Notes under the pieces: model-generated
Seen by the model: only the letters and a program-made list of their open reading frames with translations
Databases searched by the model: none
Told to the model about the DNA's origin: nothing
Made by a program: the position numbers and the translations under genes
Part shown: one piece after another, positions 56,002 to 64,000 of the stretch
Layout of the letters: each line of letters starts with the position of its first letter
How positions within the stretch are numbered: the first letter of the stretch is position 1
DNA from: UBA7239 sp964509075
GTDB lineage: Bacteria; Pseudomonadota; Gammaproteobacteria; Pseudomonadales; UBA7239
DNA: 64,000 bases
Assembly: GCA_964509075.1 (NCBI GenBank)
Contig: CAZDWC010000005.1
Coordinates: 245,583-309,582, forward strand
Direction: 5' to 3'

Positions 56002-56268
56002 ATGAACGCCTGGTTTGTCTACATCCTGCAATGTGCTGATGGCACGTTTTACAGCGGCATAACGACGGATCTCGCGCGGCGTGAGCGCGAACATAATGTC
56101 GGCAGACTCGGTGCGCGCTATACGCGCGGCCGTCGCCCGGTAAAGCTGGTTTACAGCGAGGCTGCTGCAAACCGGAGCGAAGCTGCACAACGCGAGTGCG
56201 CTCTCAAAACCATGCCGCGCAGTGCGAAGCTGGCGCTGATCGCCACACAATGTGAATATATTCGTTGA
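56002..56268 (+). CDS. GIY-YIG nuclease-fold protein
   Basis: 88 residues of UPF0213/YhbQ type. It begins with WFVYILQCADGTFYSGIT (GIY-YIG variant), then the conserved Arg in DLARREREHN and the Glu-containing YSEAAANRSEA segment. ATG 56002 is used; the 5' frame is open to 55954. Related single-domain proteins act in DNA repair or damage response, but many have no known role. Confidence 0.85.
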   Translation: MNAWFVYILQCADGTFYSGITTDLARREREHNVGRLGARYTRGRRPVKLVYSEAAANRSEAAQRECALKTMPRSAKLALIATQCEYIR

Positions 56269-56450
56269 CTTGGCTGCTATAGCTCTATATGGTTGATCCA
56301 GCTTGAAAGTTCGTTTCCTACTTTATGCAAACCGTTTCGATGTTCCTTTCGTAGTACCTCGTCCTGTTCATCATAAGTAAGCTCAACATTTCCAGCCAAA
56401 CCCCAGCTTCAACAAGCTGATTACACTTTTGATTTATCAGGATTATCATC

Positions 56451-56660
56451 ATGTCTAACACCACTACCGGCACCGTAAAATGGTTCAACGAAGCAAAAGG
56501 CTTCGGTTTCATCGAGCAGGAATCAGGCCCGGACGTTTTTGCACACTTCAGCGCCATTTCCGGTTCAGGCTTCAAAACGCTGACTGAAGGTCAACGCGTA
56601 TCCTTCACTGTCACCAAAGGCCAGAAAGGCCCACAGGCAGAGAACATCGTAGCAATCTGA
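56451..56660 (+). CDS. Cold-shock domain protein
   Basis: 69 residues, one OB-fold binding single-stranded nucleic acid. RNP1 is KGFGFIEQ and RNP2 is DVFAHFSAI, both complete. It has a leader of about 180 nt, usual for csp genes, and a strong terminator, so it is a monocistronic unit. Whether it is cold-induced cannot be told from the sequence. Confidence 0.96.
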   Translation: MSNTTTGTVKWFNEAKGFGFIEQESGPDVFAHFSAISGSGFKTLTEGQRVSFTVTKGQKGPQAENIVAI

Positions 56661-56672
56661 TTGCTGCGCTGA

Positions 56673-56702
56673 AAAAAAACGGGCCTTCGGGCCCGTTTTT
56701 TT
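56673..56702. terminator. Bidirectional terminator after the cold-shock gene
   Basis: Stem CGGGCC / GGCCCG with a TTCG-type loop, flanked by eight A upstream and seven T downstream, so it acts on both strands. It ends the cold-shock gene and the minus-strand peptide transporter operon. Confidence 0.9.
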
Positions 56703-56721
56703 ATGTCGCAATGACCGGGTT

Positions 56722-57498
56722 TCACATCCGATCAAGAGAAGGGCTGCTCGCCACCAACTTACGTGTATACCCATGTTGCGGATTGCCTAGCACCGATTCG
56801 GCAGCACCGGCCTCGACAATCACGCCGCGATGCATGACAACAACGTTGTCACACACATAACGCATCATCGCCAGATCGTGACCGATAAACAGCAGGCTCA
56901 AGCCGAGTTCACTGCGCAAATCCTGCAACAGGTTGATGATCTGCGCCTGCACGGAAACATCCAGTGCCGACACCGGTTCATCGCAAATCAACAGCGCCGG
57001 TTCGCTGATGAGGGCGCGGGCGATACCGATACGCTGCAATTGCCCACCGGAAAATGAATGCGGATAGCGCGCGAGGTCATCACTGCGCAAACCAACGCGA
57101 CTGAGCCAGCGTGCCGCGCAATCGCGGCGCTGTACAGCCGACAATTGTGGCCGCAAACGCAAGGGCTCGCACAAAATATCGGCAATCGTCAGCGAGGGAT
57201 TCAACGCGGCATGTGGATCCTGGAATACCATCTGGATATTGCCGGCTTGCGCAACAAAATCCTGCCGCGTATAGCGTGATGGCAGAGCCTTGCCCCGAAA
57301 ATAGATCGTGCCGCTGTCGTAGCTGTGCAGGCCGGCAATACAGCGCGCCAGTGTCGATTTTCCCGAACCGGATTCACCGGCGATGCCGAGAATTTCACCG
57401 GCATGCGCGCAGAGGTTGATGTCCTGTAATACGGGCGTTTTATGTTTACCGGAACCCCAGGATTTGAACAGCGCATCTACTTGCAATAACGGTTTCAT
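56722..57498 (-). CDS. Oligopeptide-type ABC transporter ATP-binding protein (OppF-like)
   Basis: 258 residues from ATG 57498, which overlaps the upstream ATPase gene by 4 nt. Motifs: Walker A GESGSGKST, Q-loop in MVFQDPHAALNP, signature FSGGQLQRIGIARAL, Walker B LLICDEPVSALD, and the switch His in FIGHDLAMM. It is shorter than full OppF because the C-terminal Oligo_HPY zone is missing, ending in RKLVASSPSLD. It pairs with the OppD-like ATPase in the same operon. Confidence 0.93.
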   Translation of the reverse strand: MKPLLQVDALFKSWGSGKHKTPVLQDINLCAHAGEILGIAGESGSGKSTLARCIAGLHSYDSGTIYFRGKALPSRYTRQDFVAQAGNIQMVFQDPHAALNPSLTIADILCEPLRLRPQLSAVQRRDCAARWLSRVGLRSDDLARYPHSFSGGQLQRIGIARALISEPALLICDEPVSALDVSVQAQIINLLQDLRSELGLSLLFIGHDLAMMRYVCDNVVVMHRGVIVEAGAAESVLGNPQHGYTRKLVASSPSLDRM

Positions 57499-58487
57499 GC
57501 CACAGACCCTGCCGGCTTGTCCGGATGATACAACCAGCAGCGTGCTGACTGGTGTGCAGGAAAAACCGGTGCAGGCTGTTGACTGCAAATTTTCATGCAG
57601 CAGAAGCAACGTGGTGCAAATGCACAAGCATCGGGTGGCTGATGCAAATCCGGCGGCATGCCGGCAATCGCCTGCAAACGCTTGCCATGTGTGCCGGCTG
57701 GCAGCGAGGCGATTAGTGCGCGCGTATAAGGATGCGCAGGTGTATGCAAAACTTCCCGCGTTGTTGCTGTTTCCACAATCTCGCCCGCATACATCACGGC
57801 AACACGATCCGCATATTGACTGACCAATGCGAGATCATGCGTAATGAACAACACCGCAAGTTGCTGTTCTTCACGACATTCATTGAGCAGCGCCATCACC
57901 TCGGCCTGTGTCGAGACATCCAGTGCCGTCGTCGGCTCATCGGCAATCAGTAATTGCGGCTGCATGGCCATCGCCATGGCAATCGCCGCCCGTTGCAACA
58001 TACCGCCGGAAAATTCATGTGGATATTGCCGTGCGCGCTCTGCTGCATTTTCAATTTTCATGCGCGACAAAAGACGTTCGGTTTCTATCGCGGCATCTTG
58101 TCGCGAAAATCCGCGGTGCACACGCAGTGGTTCTGCAATTTGATAGCCGATGCTCAGCGTCGGGTTGAAAGTCGACATCGGATTCTGAAACACCATGGCC
58201 ATGCCACGATTGACTGTTGATGATAATTCACGCGAAAACAGTGTGTTTTGCTGAAAGTTAGCGCGTGAGGACTTTATTTTTGCAGAGGAGGGCTGCAGCC
58301 CCATGATGGCCTGCGCCGTCACACTCTTGCCGCAACCGGATTCGCCCACCAGCGCCAGCATCTCGCCAGTACGCAAGGATAAACTGACATCGCGCACGGC
58401 CTGCACACAGCCGCGCGCACTCTGTAGCTGCACTTGCAGATGTTCTATCTCGAGCAGATTAACGGCTGTTGCAATATCAGTGCTCAT
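57495..58487 (-). CDS. Oligopeptide-type ABC transporter ATP-binding protein (OppD-like)
   Basis: 330 residues. Walker A GESGCGKSV, signature FSGGMLQRAAIAMAM, Walker B LLIADEPTTALD and the switch His in FITHDLALVSQYAD are all intact. The C-terminal Oligo_HPY domain has four cysteines (CAFAPRCFCCMKICSQ), an Fe-S-like ligand set seen in dipeptide importers. It overlaps both neighbours by 4 nt. Confidence 0.94.
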   Translation of the reverse strand: MSTDIATAVNLLEIEHLQVQLQSARGCVQAVRDVSLSLRTGEMLALVGESGCGKSVTAQAIMGLQPSSAKIKSSRANFQQNTLFSRELSSTVNRGMAMVFQNPMSTFNPTLSIGYQIAEPLRVHRGFSRQDAAIETERLLSRMKIENAAERARQYPHEFSGGMLQRAAIAMAMAMQPQLLIADEPTTALDVSTQAEVMALLNECREEQQLAVLFITHDLALVSQYADRVAVMYAGEIVETATTREVLHTPAHPYTRALIASLPAGTHGKRLQAIAGMPPDLHQPPDACAFAPRCFCCMKICSQQPAPVFPAHQSARCWLYHPDKPAGSVA

Positions 58488-59881
58488 TGCCCCACCTTGC
58501 GTGCTCGGACATCCAGCGCATCGCGCAAGCCATCGCCCAGCAGATTGAATGCCAGCACGGTCAGGCTGATGAAAAGTGCCGGAAACAACAACTCGTGCGG
58601 ATGCACCAGGAAACTGGACAAACCGTCATTGCACATCGTGCCCCAGGAAGTAGCTGGCGCAACTACACCCAAACCGATAAAGGATAAAAATGCCTCGGTA
58701 AAGATGGCAGACGGAATCGCGAAACTGAGAGTGACCAGAATGCCGGGCAATACATTGGGCAGCATGTGCCGCCAGATAATATAAAAACCGGACGCTCCGA
58801 GTAATCTTGCAGCATCTACATAGGCGAGGTTGCGCAATTGTAAAACCTGCGCGCGCACCAGACGCGCTGTGTTGGGCCAGGCCAGCAACAACAACGCCAG
58901 CAGCAAGGCCTGCATACCATCACTGCCCGGGCCTATGCCGAACATCATGCGCAAGATAATCACGAACAATAAAAAGGGCAGGGCGATCACAAAATCGGCA
59001 AAAGCCATCATCCACGCATCCACCATACCGCCACGATATCCCGCAAACGCACCGTACATGGCACCGAGCAACACATACAGCAAGGGGGCAGTAATGCCGA
59101 TAAACAACGATGTTCTGCCGCCGTCAATCAGGCGCGCAAGAATATCGCGACCCAGTTTGTCGGTGCCCAAGGGATGCGCTGGTAGTACCACAACATCCGG
59201 TCGGATTTTCCAGTCAACATCAAGCGATAATTTTTGCAGCTGCGCCAATGGCGTGGCATGTGCAACATCAACAGCCAGTGTCTGGAAATGTAGTACCTCG
59301 CCTTTTTTATCGAGTGTGGCAAGTGAATAGAAATAGCGTCGGTTTTCGAGCTGCAGCTGATCCTTGTAAGTAGCTTGTTTGGGTTCAGCCAAGGGTAAAC
59401 CGAGATCGTGTAGCCCTGAGGGTTGCAATTCATGACGATACAGACGAAAACGCTGTTCACGGGTTTTCTCGCCGGACCATGCCAGTACAACAGCTTCCGT
59501 ATTGGCCGGCTGCACAAGTTGTAAGCCCGCGTCAGCCGGCAATGCGATTGCATCCACTGCACGCGCCTGTTGTTCACCGGTATCGGGATAGATAACCTGC
59601 GTGCGCATTCCCCATGTCGGCAATTGCGAAATCTGCAGAAAATCGAACTGCGAGCTGCTCATCGGCCAGAAATATTTTCCGAAACCGCACAGCATCAGCA
59701 TCAAGGCGATCACCAGCAAGCCACAGATTGCTGCAGGGTTCCTGCCCAGCTGGCGCCATACATCGCGCCACAAACTGCCACCATGTGCTGCCGTTGCCGT
59801 GCTTGCAGATTCACACAGCACTGCAGGCGCAAACATTTCCGGCGCAATATTGCTGGATGCAGGAAGCGGTGCGGCAGTCAT
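58484..59881 (-). CDS. Oligopeptide-type ABC permease (OppC-like) with large periplasmic insert
   Basis: 465 residues, about 150 more than a usual OppC. TM1 (about 45-65) is followed by a periplasmic stretch of about 160 residues between TM1 and the next conserved motif (HPLGTDKLGRDILARLIDGGRTSL); this insert has a beta-sandwich-like pattern (AVVLAWSG, RFRLYRHE, RRYFYSLATLD) reminiscent of fibronectin type III. The remaining five TMs and the EAA loop (LLGASGFYIIWRHMLPN) are standard. The frame overlaps both neighbours by 4 nt. Confidence 0.93.
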   Translation of the reverse strand: MTAAPLPASSNIAPEMFAPAVLCESASTATAAHGGSLWRDVWRQLGRNPAAICGLLVIALMLMLCGFGKYFWPMSSSQFDFLQISQLPTWGMRTQVIYPDTGEQQARAVDAIALPADAGLQLVQPANTEAVVLAWSGEKTREQRFRLYRHELQPSGLHDLGLPLAEPKQATYKDQLQLENRRYFYSLATLDKKGEVLHFQTLAVDVAHATPLAQLQKLSLDVDWKIRPDVVVLPAHPLGTDKLGRDILARLIDGGRTSLFIGITAPLLYVLLGAMYGAFAGYRGGMVDAWMMAFADFVIALPFLLFVIILRMMFGIGPGSDGMQALLLALLLLAWPNTARLVRAQVLQLRNLAYVDAARLLGASGFYIIWRHMLPNVLPGILVTLSFAIPSAIFTEAFLSFIGLGVVAPATSWGTMCNDGLSSFLVHPHELLFPALFISLTVLAFNLLGDGLRDALDVRARKVGQ

Positions 59882-60819
59882 TGACGTTGATCCTGCATAC
59901 GGATGCGCGGATCAAACAGCCCATACAACAGATCCACCAGCAGCACCATCAACACCAGAAAGCTGCCATAAAAAACCGTGGTGCCCATGATCAAGGTGTA
60001 ATCCAGCTGCTGGATGGCCTGCACGAAATAACGGCCGAGGCCGGGAATGGCAAACACGGTTTCGACCACGAAACCGCCGGTGGTAATGGTGGCGATCGCC
60101 GGCCCCAGCAGCGCCATCACCGGTAGTAACGCATTTTTCAGTTCATGCACCCAGAAGATCCGGGACGGTGACATCGCCTTGGCTCTAGCAGTGCGGATGT
60201 ACTGCGCATTGCGCACATCCAGCATGGAGGAACGCATCAGGCGTGTCAGGTATGCCGTTGTACCAAGGCCCAACACCAGTGCCGGTATCGGCATGTGCCA
60301 CACACTTCCCCAACCGGCAACCGGAATGGCATTGCCGATATGTGCATCCACTTTCAGCACTGCCAGTTGCGCGAGCGCGGCAAAAACAAATGACGGCACG
60401 GATATGCCGGCCACGACAGACAGCATCAGCAAATAATCCGGCCAACGTTGATGGTAACGTGCAGCCAATGTTCCCCAGAATATGGCGCCCAGGAGCGACA
60501 ACAATAATGAAACGCAGCCGAGCAGGGCAGAGACAGGAAAGTGCTCGCGAATGATGTCATTCACGGCACGATTTTTCTGGGTAAAGGAATAGCCGAAATC
60601 TCCCTGCAGCACATTGCGCATGAACAGCAGATACTGCACAGGCAATGGTTTGTCCAGACCATAATGCTGCAGCAATTGCGCACGGATCTCGGGCGTTGTC
60701 GCCTTGTCATCCGCCAATGGATCGCCAGGCACCGCGTGCATGGCGAAAAATGTCGCAGTGGCGATGAACCAGATGGTCAGCAATCCTGTTGCAATGCGTT
60801 TGCAAATATAAACTGTCAC
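59878..60819 (-). CDS. Oligopeptide-type ABC permease (OppB-like)
   Basis: 313 residues with six TM segments. The N-terminus is of the OppB type (ICKRIATGLLTIWFIATATFFAMHAVPGDPL) and the cytoplasmic EAA-loop reads RTARAKAMSPSRIFWVHELKNALLPV, which contacts an ATPase. It forms the membrane channel with the OppC-like protein. Confidence 0.94.
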   Translation of the reverse strand: MTVYICKRIATGLLTIWFIATATFFAMHAVPGDPLADDKATTPEIRAQLLQHYGLDKPLPVQYLLFMRNVLQGDFGYSFTQKNRAVNDIIREHFPVSALLGCVSLLLSLLGAIFWGTLAARYHQRWPDYLLMLSVVAGISVPSFVFAALAQLAVLKVDAHIGNAIPVAGWGSVWHMPIPALVLGLGTTAYLTRLMRSSMLDVRNAQYIRTARAKAMSPSRIFWVHELKNALLPVMALLGPAIATITTGGFVVETVFAIPGLGRYFVQAIQQLDYTLIMGTTVFYGSFLVLMVLLVDLLYGLFDPRIRMQDQRQ

Positions 60820-62537
60820 TTTGCAGAATCCATTGTCGGGATATCAGCAGATACTGCAATATCGGCAAAACGCAAATCCGGGTCACCACCAAAGCGACGA
60901 CGCTGGACATTGCGCAAGCGCGTGTCCTGCACGTAGATAATGCCGGGTTCCGTCAAAGGCATAACGGCAACATCCTCATCGATCAGCTGTTGCATCTGCT
61001 CGAACAGCGCTGTGCGCTGCGGGCCTGCGGGTAGGGCAGACGCCTGTCGCAACAGTGTATCGTAAGCATCGCTGTGGTAGCGGCCATGATTGTTTTCATT
61101 GTCGGATGCCAACAAGTCGGCAAATGTCATCGCATCGTTGTAATCCGGCCCCCAGGCTGACAAGGCCAGATCAAAATCGCCTGCAGCGAGTTTGGCCAGT
61201 TTCTGTTTGAATATCTGCTTGTCGATAATGACCGTCAGCCCCAATTGGCTTTGCCATTGCTGCTGCAGGTATTCCGCCTGCCGCAAAACGGCAGGCGAAT
61301 CGTAAACCAGCAATGTCAGCGGCGGCAGCACTGGCGTTCCCAATTCCATTTTTGCCATTGCCACGGCTTGCCGCGCCGCTTGCAAGTCAGCGCCTTGATA
61401 TCTGTCTGTTATTGACGTAGATGGCAATAACCATTGTGGAAAGAAGCGCGCGGCTGTTTGCGTGCCCGGCGAGGCAATGACACGGTTCACCAGTTCGTTG
61501 CGATCGACACTGAGGCTGATGGCGCGACGCAAGTTCTCACTGCGGAAACTGCGAGAGGATCGCTGGTTGAATTCAATATAGGTCAGCATGCCATTGCCGA
61601 AATCCTGCAAATACAAACGTTGATGCAAGGCCTGGCGCAATGTATCGCGGCTCAACTCTGCCAGGGCAATATCGCCCGCCTGAAAAAGATTGAACAAGGT
61701 GCCGGGATCGTTGCTGATGTGGGGAATGTCAATTTGCTGCAAACGCACACGGCTGGCATTCCAGTAACCGGGATTGCGCTGCAAACGCAGGCTGGCACCG
61801 TGTACCCATTTTTCCAGTCGGAATGGCCCATTGCACAGCAACCTTTCTGCATCGGCGCCGTATTTTCCTTGTTGCGCCTGGTAGAAACTTTCTTTTACTG
61901 GCAAGTAGGTGGGAAATGTCGTCAGGCTGGGAAAATAAGCAGTAGGTCTTTCCAGTTCTATGCGCAGGTGACGATCATCGTCGGCAGAGACGCCCAGCGC
62001 AGTCTCCGGCAGTTCACCGCGATTGATTTTTTCAGCATTCCTGATTGGATAAAGAATAAAAGCATAGCGCGAAGCGGTGGCAGGTTTCAGTGCCGTGCGC
62101 CAGGCAAAAATGAAATCCTGTGCAGTTACTGGAGAGCCGTCGCACCAACGTGCATTGTCGCGCAGGGTAAACTCCACGTGTGTACCGTTCATGTGCCAGG
62201 CTTCGGCCACGCCACCGACCAATGCATCAGCTTCGCCATAGCTCAGCAATCCTTCCTGTGTGTGCAGCAACACAAAAAAACTGACACTGTCTGTGGTGGT
62301 GAGACTGTTAAGATCAGGTGGTTCGGTAGACAAGGCCAACTGTACGGATTTACTTGAAGGATTCACTGCGCCTGCGGCATGAACCTGCTGCAGGCATGTG
62401 CAAAAAAATACAAACCAGCAAAACCAGCACGTGATTTGTGAAGAGAAGTGCTCGGGCAATACACGACTCGCGCTGCGTGCTCTGATATTTTTCACGTTGC
62501 CAGCTGCCTTGTCCCGGTCGTCTATGCTGCCAGGCAA
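60816..62537 (-). CDS. Peptide-type ABC transporter substrate-binding protein (family 5)
   Basis: Periplasmic receptor (SBP_bac_5) of the importer. About 520-570 residues. The signal peptide's hydrophobic core is TCWFCWFVFFCTC, with cleavage near VHAAG. Family marks are LSTEPPDLNSLTTTDSVS, WCDGSPVTAQDFIFAW and the C-terminal PLTEPGIIYVQDTRLRNVQRR. The start is unsure: no ATG is in frame; TTG 62537, GTG 62495 and TTG 62456 are all possible, the last giving the most ordinary signal peptide. It is the first gene of the operon and is divergent from gor. Confidence 0.9.
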   Translation of the reverse strand: MPGSIDDRDKAAGNVKNIRARSASRVLPEHFSSQITCWFCWFVFFCTCLQQVHAAGAVNPSSKSVQLALSTEPPDLNSLTTTDSVSFFVLLHTQEGLLSYGEADALVGGVAEAWHMNGTHVEFTLRDNARWCDGSPVTAQDFIFAWRTALKPATASRYAFILYPIRNAEKINRGELPETALGVSADDDRHLRIELERPTAYFPSLTTFPTYLPVKESFYQAQQGKYGADAERLLCNGPFRLEKWVHGASLRLQRNPGYWNASRVRLQQIDIPHISNDPGTLFNLFQAGDIALAELSRDTLRQALHQRLYLQDFGNGMLTYIEFNQRSSRSFRSENLRRAISLSVDRNELVNRVIASPGTQTAARFFPQWLLPSTSITDRYQGADLQAARQAVAMAKMELGTPVLPPLTLLVYDSPAVLRQAEYLQQQWQSQLGLTVIIDKQIFKQKLAKLAAGDFDLALSAWGPDYNDAMTFADLLASDNENNHGRYHSDAYDTLLRQASALPAGPQRTALFEQMQQLIDEDVAVMPLTEPGIIYVQDTRLRNVQRRRFGGDPDLRFADIAVSADIPTMDSAK

Positions 62538-62591
62538 CGATTATGCGAGAATTGCCGCCTACGTTCCACCTGCTTATTTCGAGAAGCCTGC

Positions 62592-63956
62592 ATGCCCACA
62601 TTCGATTACGATTTACTGATCATCGGTGCCGGCTCTGCCGGCGTGCGCGCCGCACGCATGGCTGCCAGTATGGGCAAACGCGTTGCCCTCGTTGAAAAGC
62701 AGCGAGTAGGTGGCACCTGTGTCAATGTCGGCTGCATTCCGAAAAAACTTTTTCATTACGCGGCGCACTATGCCGACAGTTTTCACGATGCCAGGGCGTA
62801 TGGCTGGCAAACCACAATGCCGGCATTTGATTGGGACACGTTGAAACAGAATACCCAACAGGAAATCACGCGACTCAACGGCATTTATCACAAACTGCTG
62901 GACAACGCCGGCGTGGATTACATGGAGGGGGAAGGGCAGGTCAGCGGCCCCCACCATGTCACGATGGATAATCGCGTGTTGTCCGCCACGACACTGGTTA
63001 TCGCCACCGGTTGTACACCGTGGTTGCCGACATTGCCGGGCATTGATCATGCGATCACCTCCAATGATTTCTTTGCGCTGCCAGCGCTGCCATCAAGTAT
63101 GGTGATCGTGGGCGGAGGCTATATTGCGGTGGAGCTGGCATGCATCGTCAACAGCTTCGGGGTCAATACCACGCTGGTGCATCGCGGCGAATCCATCCTG
63201 CGCGGGTTTGATAATGATGTTCGTTTTTTCTTGCAGGATGCGCTGCAGAAACAAGGCATTAACTTGATGTTGCACGAAAATGTTTCACGAATTGACAAGA
63301 GCGAAGAGGGCTGCAGCGTGGAACTGGTCTCCGGCAAGCAGCTGCAAACCGGGAAAATTCTTTTTGCCACAGGACGCAAGCCTGATCTGCAGGGTCTGGG
63401 CCTCGAAAATACCACCGTAAAAATGTCGACACAGGGCTATATAGAAGCCAATGAAAACTACCAGACTGCAGAACCCTCCATATACGCACTGGGCGATGTG
63501 CTCGGGCGCAGGGAGCTGACGCCGGTAGCCACGGCTGAAGCCATGCGTCTGGTCGATCATTTATATGGATCGCACAGCAAACCCGCGTTGGATTACAGCC
63601 TGGTCGCCAGCACGGTATTTTCATCGCCGGAAGTCGGATGTGTCGGCCTCAGTGAGCAGGATGCCGTGGCGGTATACGGTGACGATATTGCCATCTACAA
63701 AACCGATTTCCGCGCCTTGCGCCATACCATTACAGAATCATCCGAACGAACCTTGATGAAACTAGTGGTACAGCGTTCAACGGATCGCGTGCTGGGTTTG
63801 CACATGGCCGGCAGTGACGCTGGCGAAATACTGCAGGGCTTTGCCGTGGCCATCAATATGGGCGCGACCAAAGCCCAGTTCGACGCCACCATAGGCATCC
63901 ATCCAACAGCCGCTGAAGAGTTCGTCACCATGCGTACAGCAGTGGCGCGGGCCTGA
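62592..63956 (+). CDS. gor: Glutathione-disulfide reductase
   Basis: Keeps glutathione reduced using NADPH. From ATG 62592 it is 454 residues; the frame is open 144 nt further up, but the FAD motif (LLIIGAGSAGVRAARM) begins just after this ATG. The redox cysteines are Cys43 and Cys48 in GGTCVNVGCIPKKL; the NADPH-binding GGGYIAVELACIVNSFG follows, and the catalytic His lies in GIHPTAAEEFVT at the C-terminus. The divergent binding-protein gene starts about 55 nt away. Confidence 0.95.
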   Translation: MPTFDYDLLIIGAGSAGVRAARMAASMGKRVALVEKQRVGGTCVNVGCIPKKLFHYAAHYADSFHDARAYGWQTTMPAFDWDTLKQNTQQEITRLNGIYHKLLDNAGVDYMEGEGQVSGPHHVTMDNRVLSATTLVIATGCTPWLPTLPGIDHAITSNDFFALPALPSSMVIVGGGYIAVELACIVNSFGVNTTLVHRGESILRGFDNDVRFFLQDALQKQGINLMLHENVSRIDKSEEGCSVELVSGKQLQTGKILFATGRKPDLQGLGLENTTVKMSTQGYIEANENYQTAEPSIYALGDVLGRRELTPVATAEAMRLVDHLYGSHSKPALDYSLVASTVFSSPEVGCVGLSEQDAVAVYGDDIAIYKTDFRALRHTITESSERTLMKLVVQRSTDRVLGLHMAGSDAGEILQGFAVAINMGATKAQFDATIGIHPTAAEEFVTMRTAVARA

Positions 63957-64000
63957 AACGGCTTACCACCCAGACCATCCGAAACTACGCATAATGTATA

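Noticed and set aside
61434..62357. 307-codon plus-strand frame opposite the peptide-binding protein
   Set aside because: Mirror of the family-5 binding protein frame; no domain and no suitable start.

Overview
The window reads as a chromosomal segment of a free-living, flagellated, aerobic gammaproteobacterium. The evidence is the gene order acpP-fabF-pabC-mltG-tmk-holB, an RpoS-type sigma factor, a FabY-type ketosynthase, TrmA, RmuC, a YhiI-RbbA-YhhJ exporter and a full ETF/ETF-ubiquinone oxidoreductase set. I cannot place it more precisely. The mix of lipid-type oxidoreductases with F420 genes would fit an aquatic, Spongiibacter/Cellvibrio-like lineage, but that is a guess. I saw no rRNA, tRNA, CRISPR array, insertion sequence or prophage.

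Layout. 1-2.9 kb: the 3' part of flgE (cut by the window edge) and a chemoreceptor gene. 3.1-12.0 kb: acpP with its own terminator, then fabF-pabC-mltG-tmk-holB, with ATGA overlaps from pabC to holB. This run is extended by a B12-type radical SAM gene and a large membrane protein gene. 12.0-15.2 kb, minus strand: cofC and a fused cofG-cofH (fbiC) gene, giving early and middle steps of deazaflavin/F420 synthesis, unusual for this group. 15.5-19.1 kb: a stand-alone receiver protein, a probable small RNA or attenuator unit, rpoS and a membrane histidine kinase, which together look like a stress-signalling locus. 19.1-28.9 kb: a GlxA-type regulator divergent from fabY, then a minus-strand series (YjdF-like membrane protein, HSL-type esterase, trmA, beta-CASP nuclease, YbiB-like protein, ETF-QO).

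29-33.5 kb: a periplasmic binding protein plus chemoreceptor pair inserted between ETF-QO and etfBA. 33.6-38.2 kb: a roughly 1000-residue secreted repeat protein, a double thioredoxin-fold protein and a YiiX-like papain-fold hydrolase. 38.2-43.1 kb: the yhiI-rbbA-yhhJ transporter. 43.1-47.4 kb: a ketosteroid-dehydrogenase-like flavoprotein, a membrane-anchored C13 (legumain-like) peptidase and a nitronate monooxygenase. 47.5-56.7 kb: TPR protein, rmuC, PAS protein, GT-C-like membrane protein, mdh followed by an undescribed 45-residue membrane peptide, an MsbA-like ABC exporter, a Ser/Thr kinase, a GIY-YIG protein and a cold-shock protein. 56.7-62.5 kb, minus strand: a five-gene oligopeptide-type ABC importer, every junction a 4-nt overlap. 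62.6-64.0 kb: gor.

How the parts relate. ETF-QO and EtfAB pass electrons from acyl-CoA and related dehydrogenases to quinone, which fits the lipid-type flavoproteins nearby. FabY and the acpP-fabF block serve fatty-acid synthesis; the absence of fabH-fabD-fabG just upstream of acpP fits FabY being the initiating enzyme, although those genes may lie elsewhere. The most notable items are the F420 operon, the unannotated transcript before rpoS with the adjoining two-component proteins, and the B12-radical SAM/membrane protein pair.
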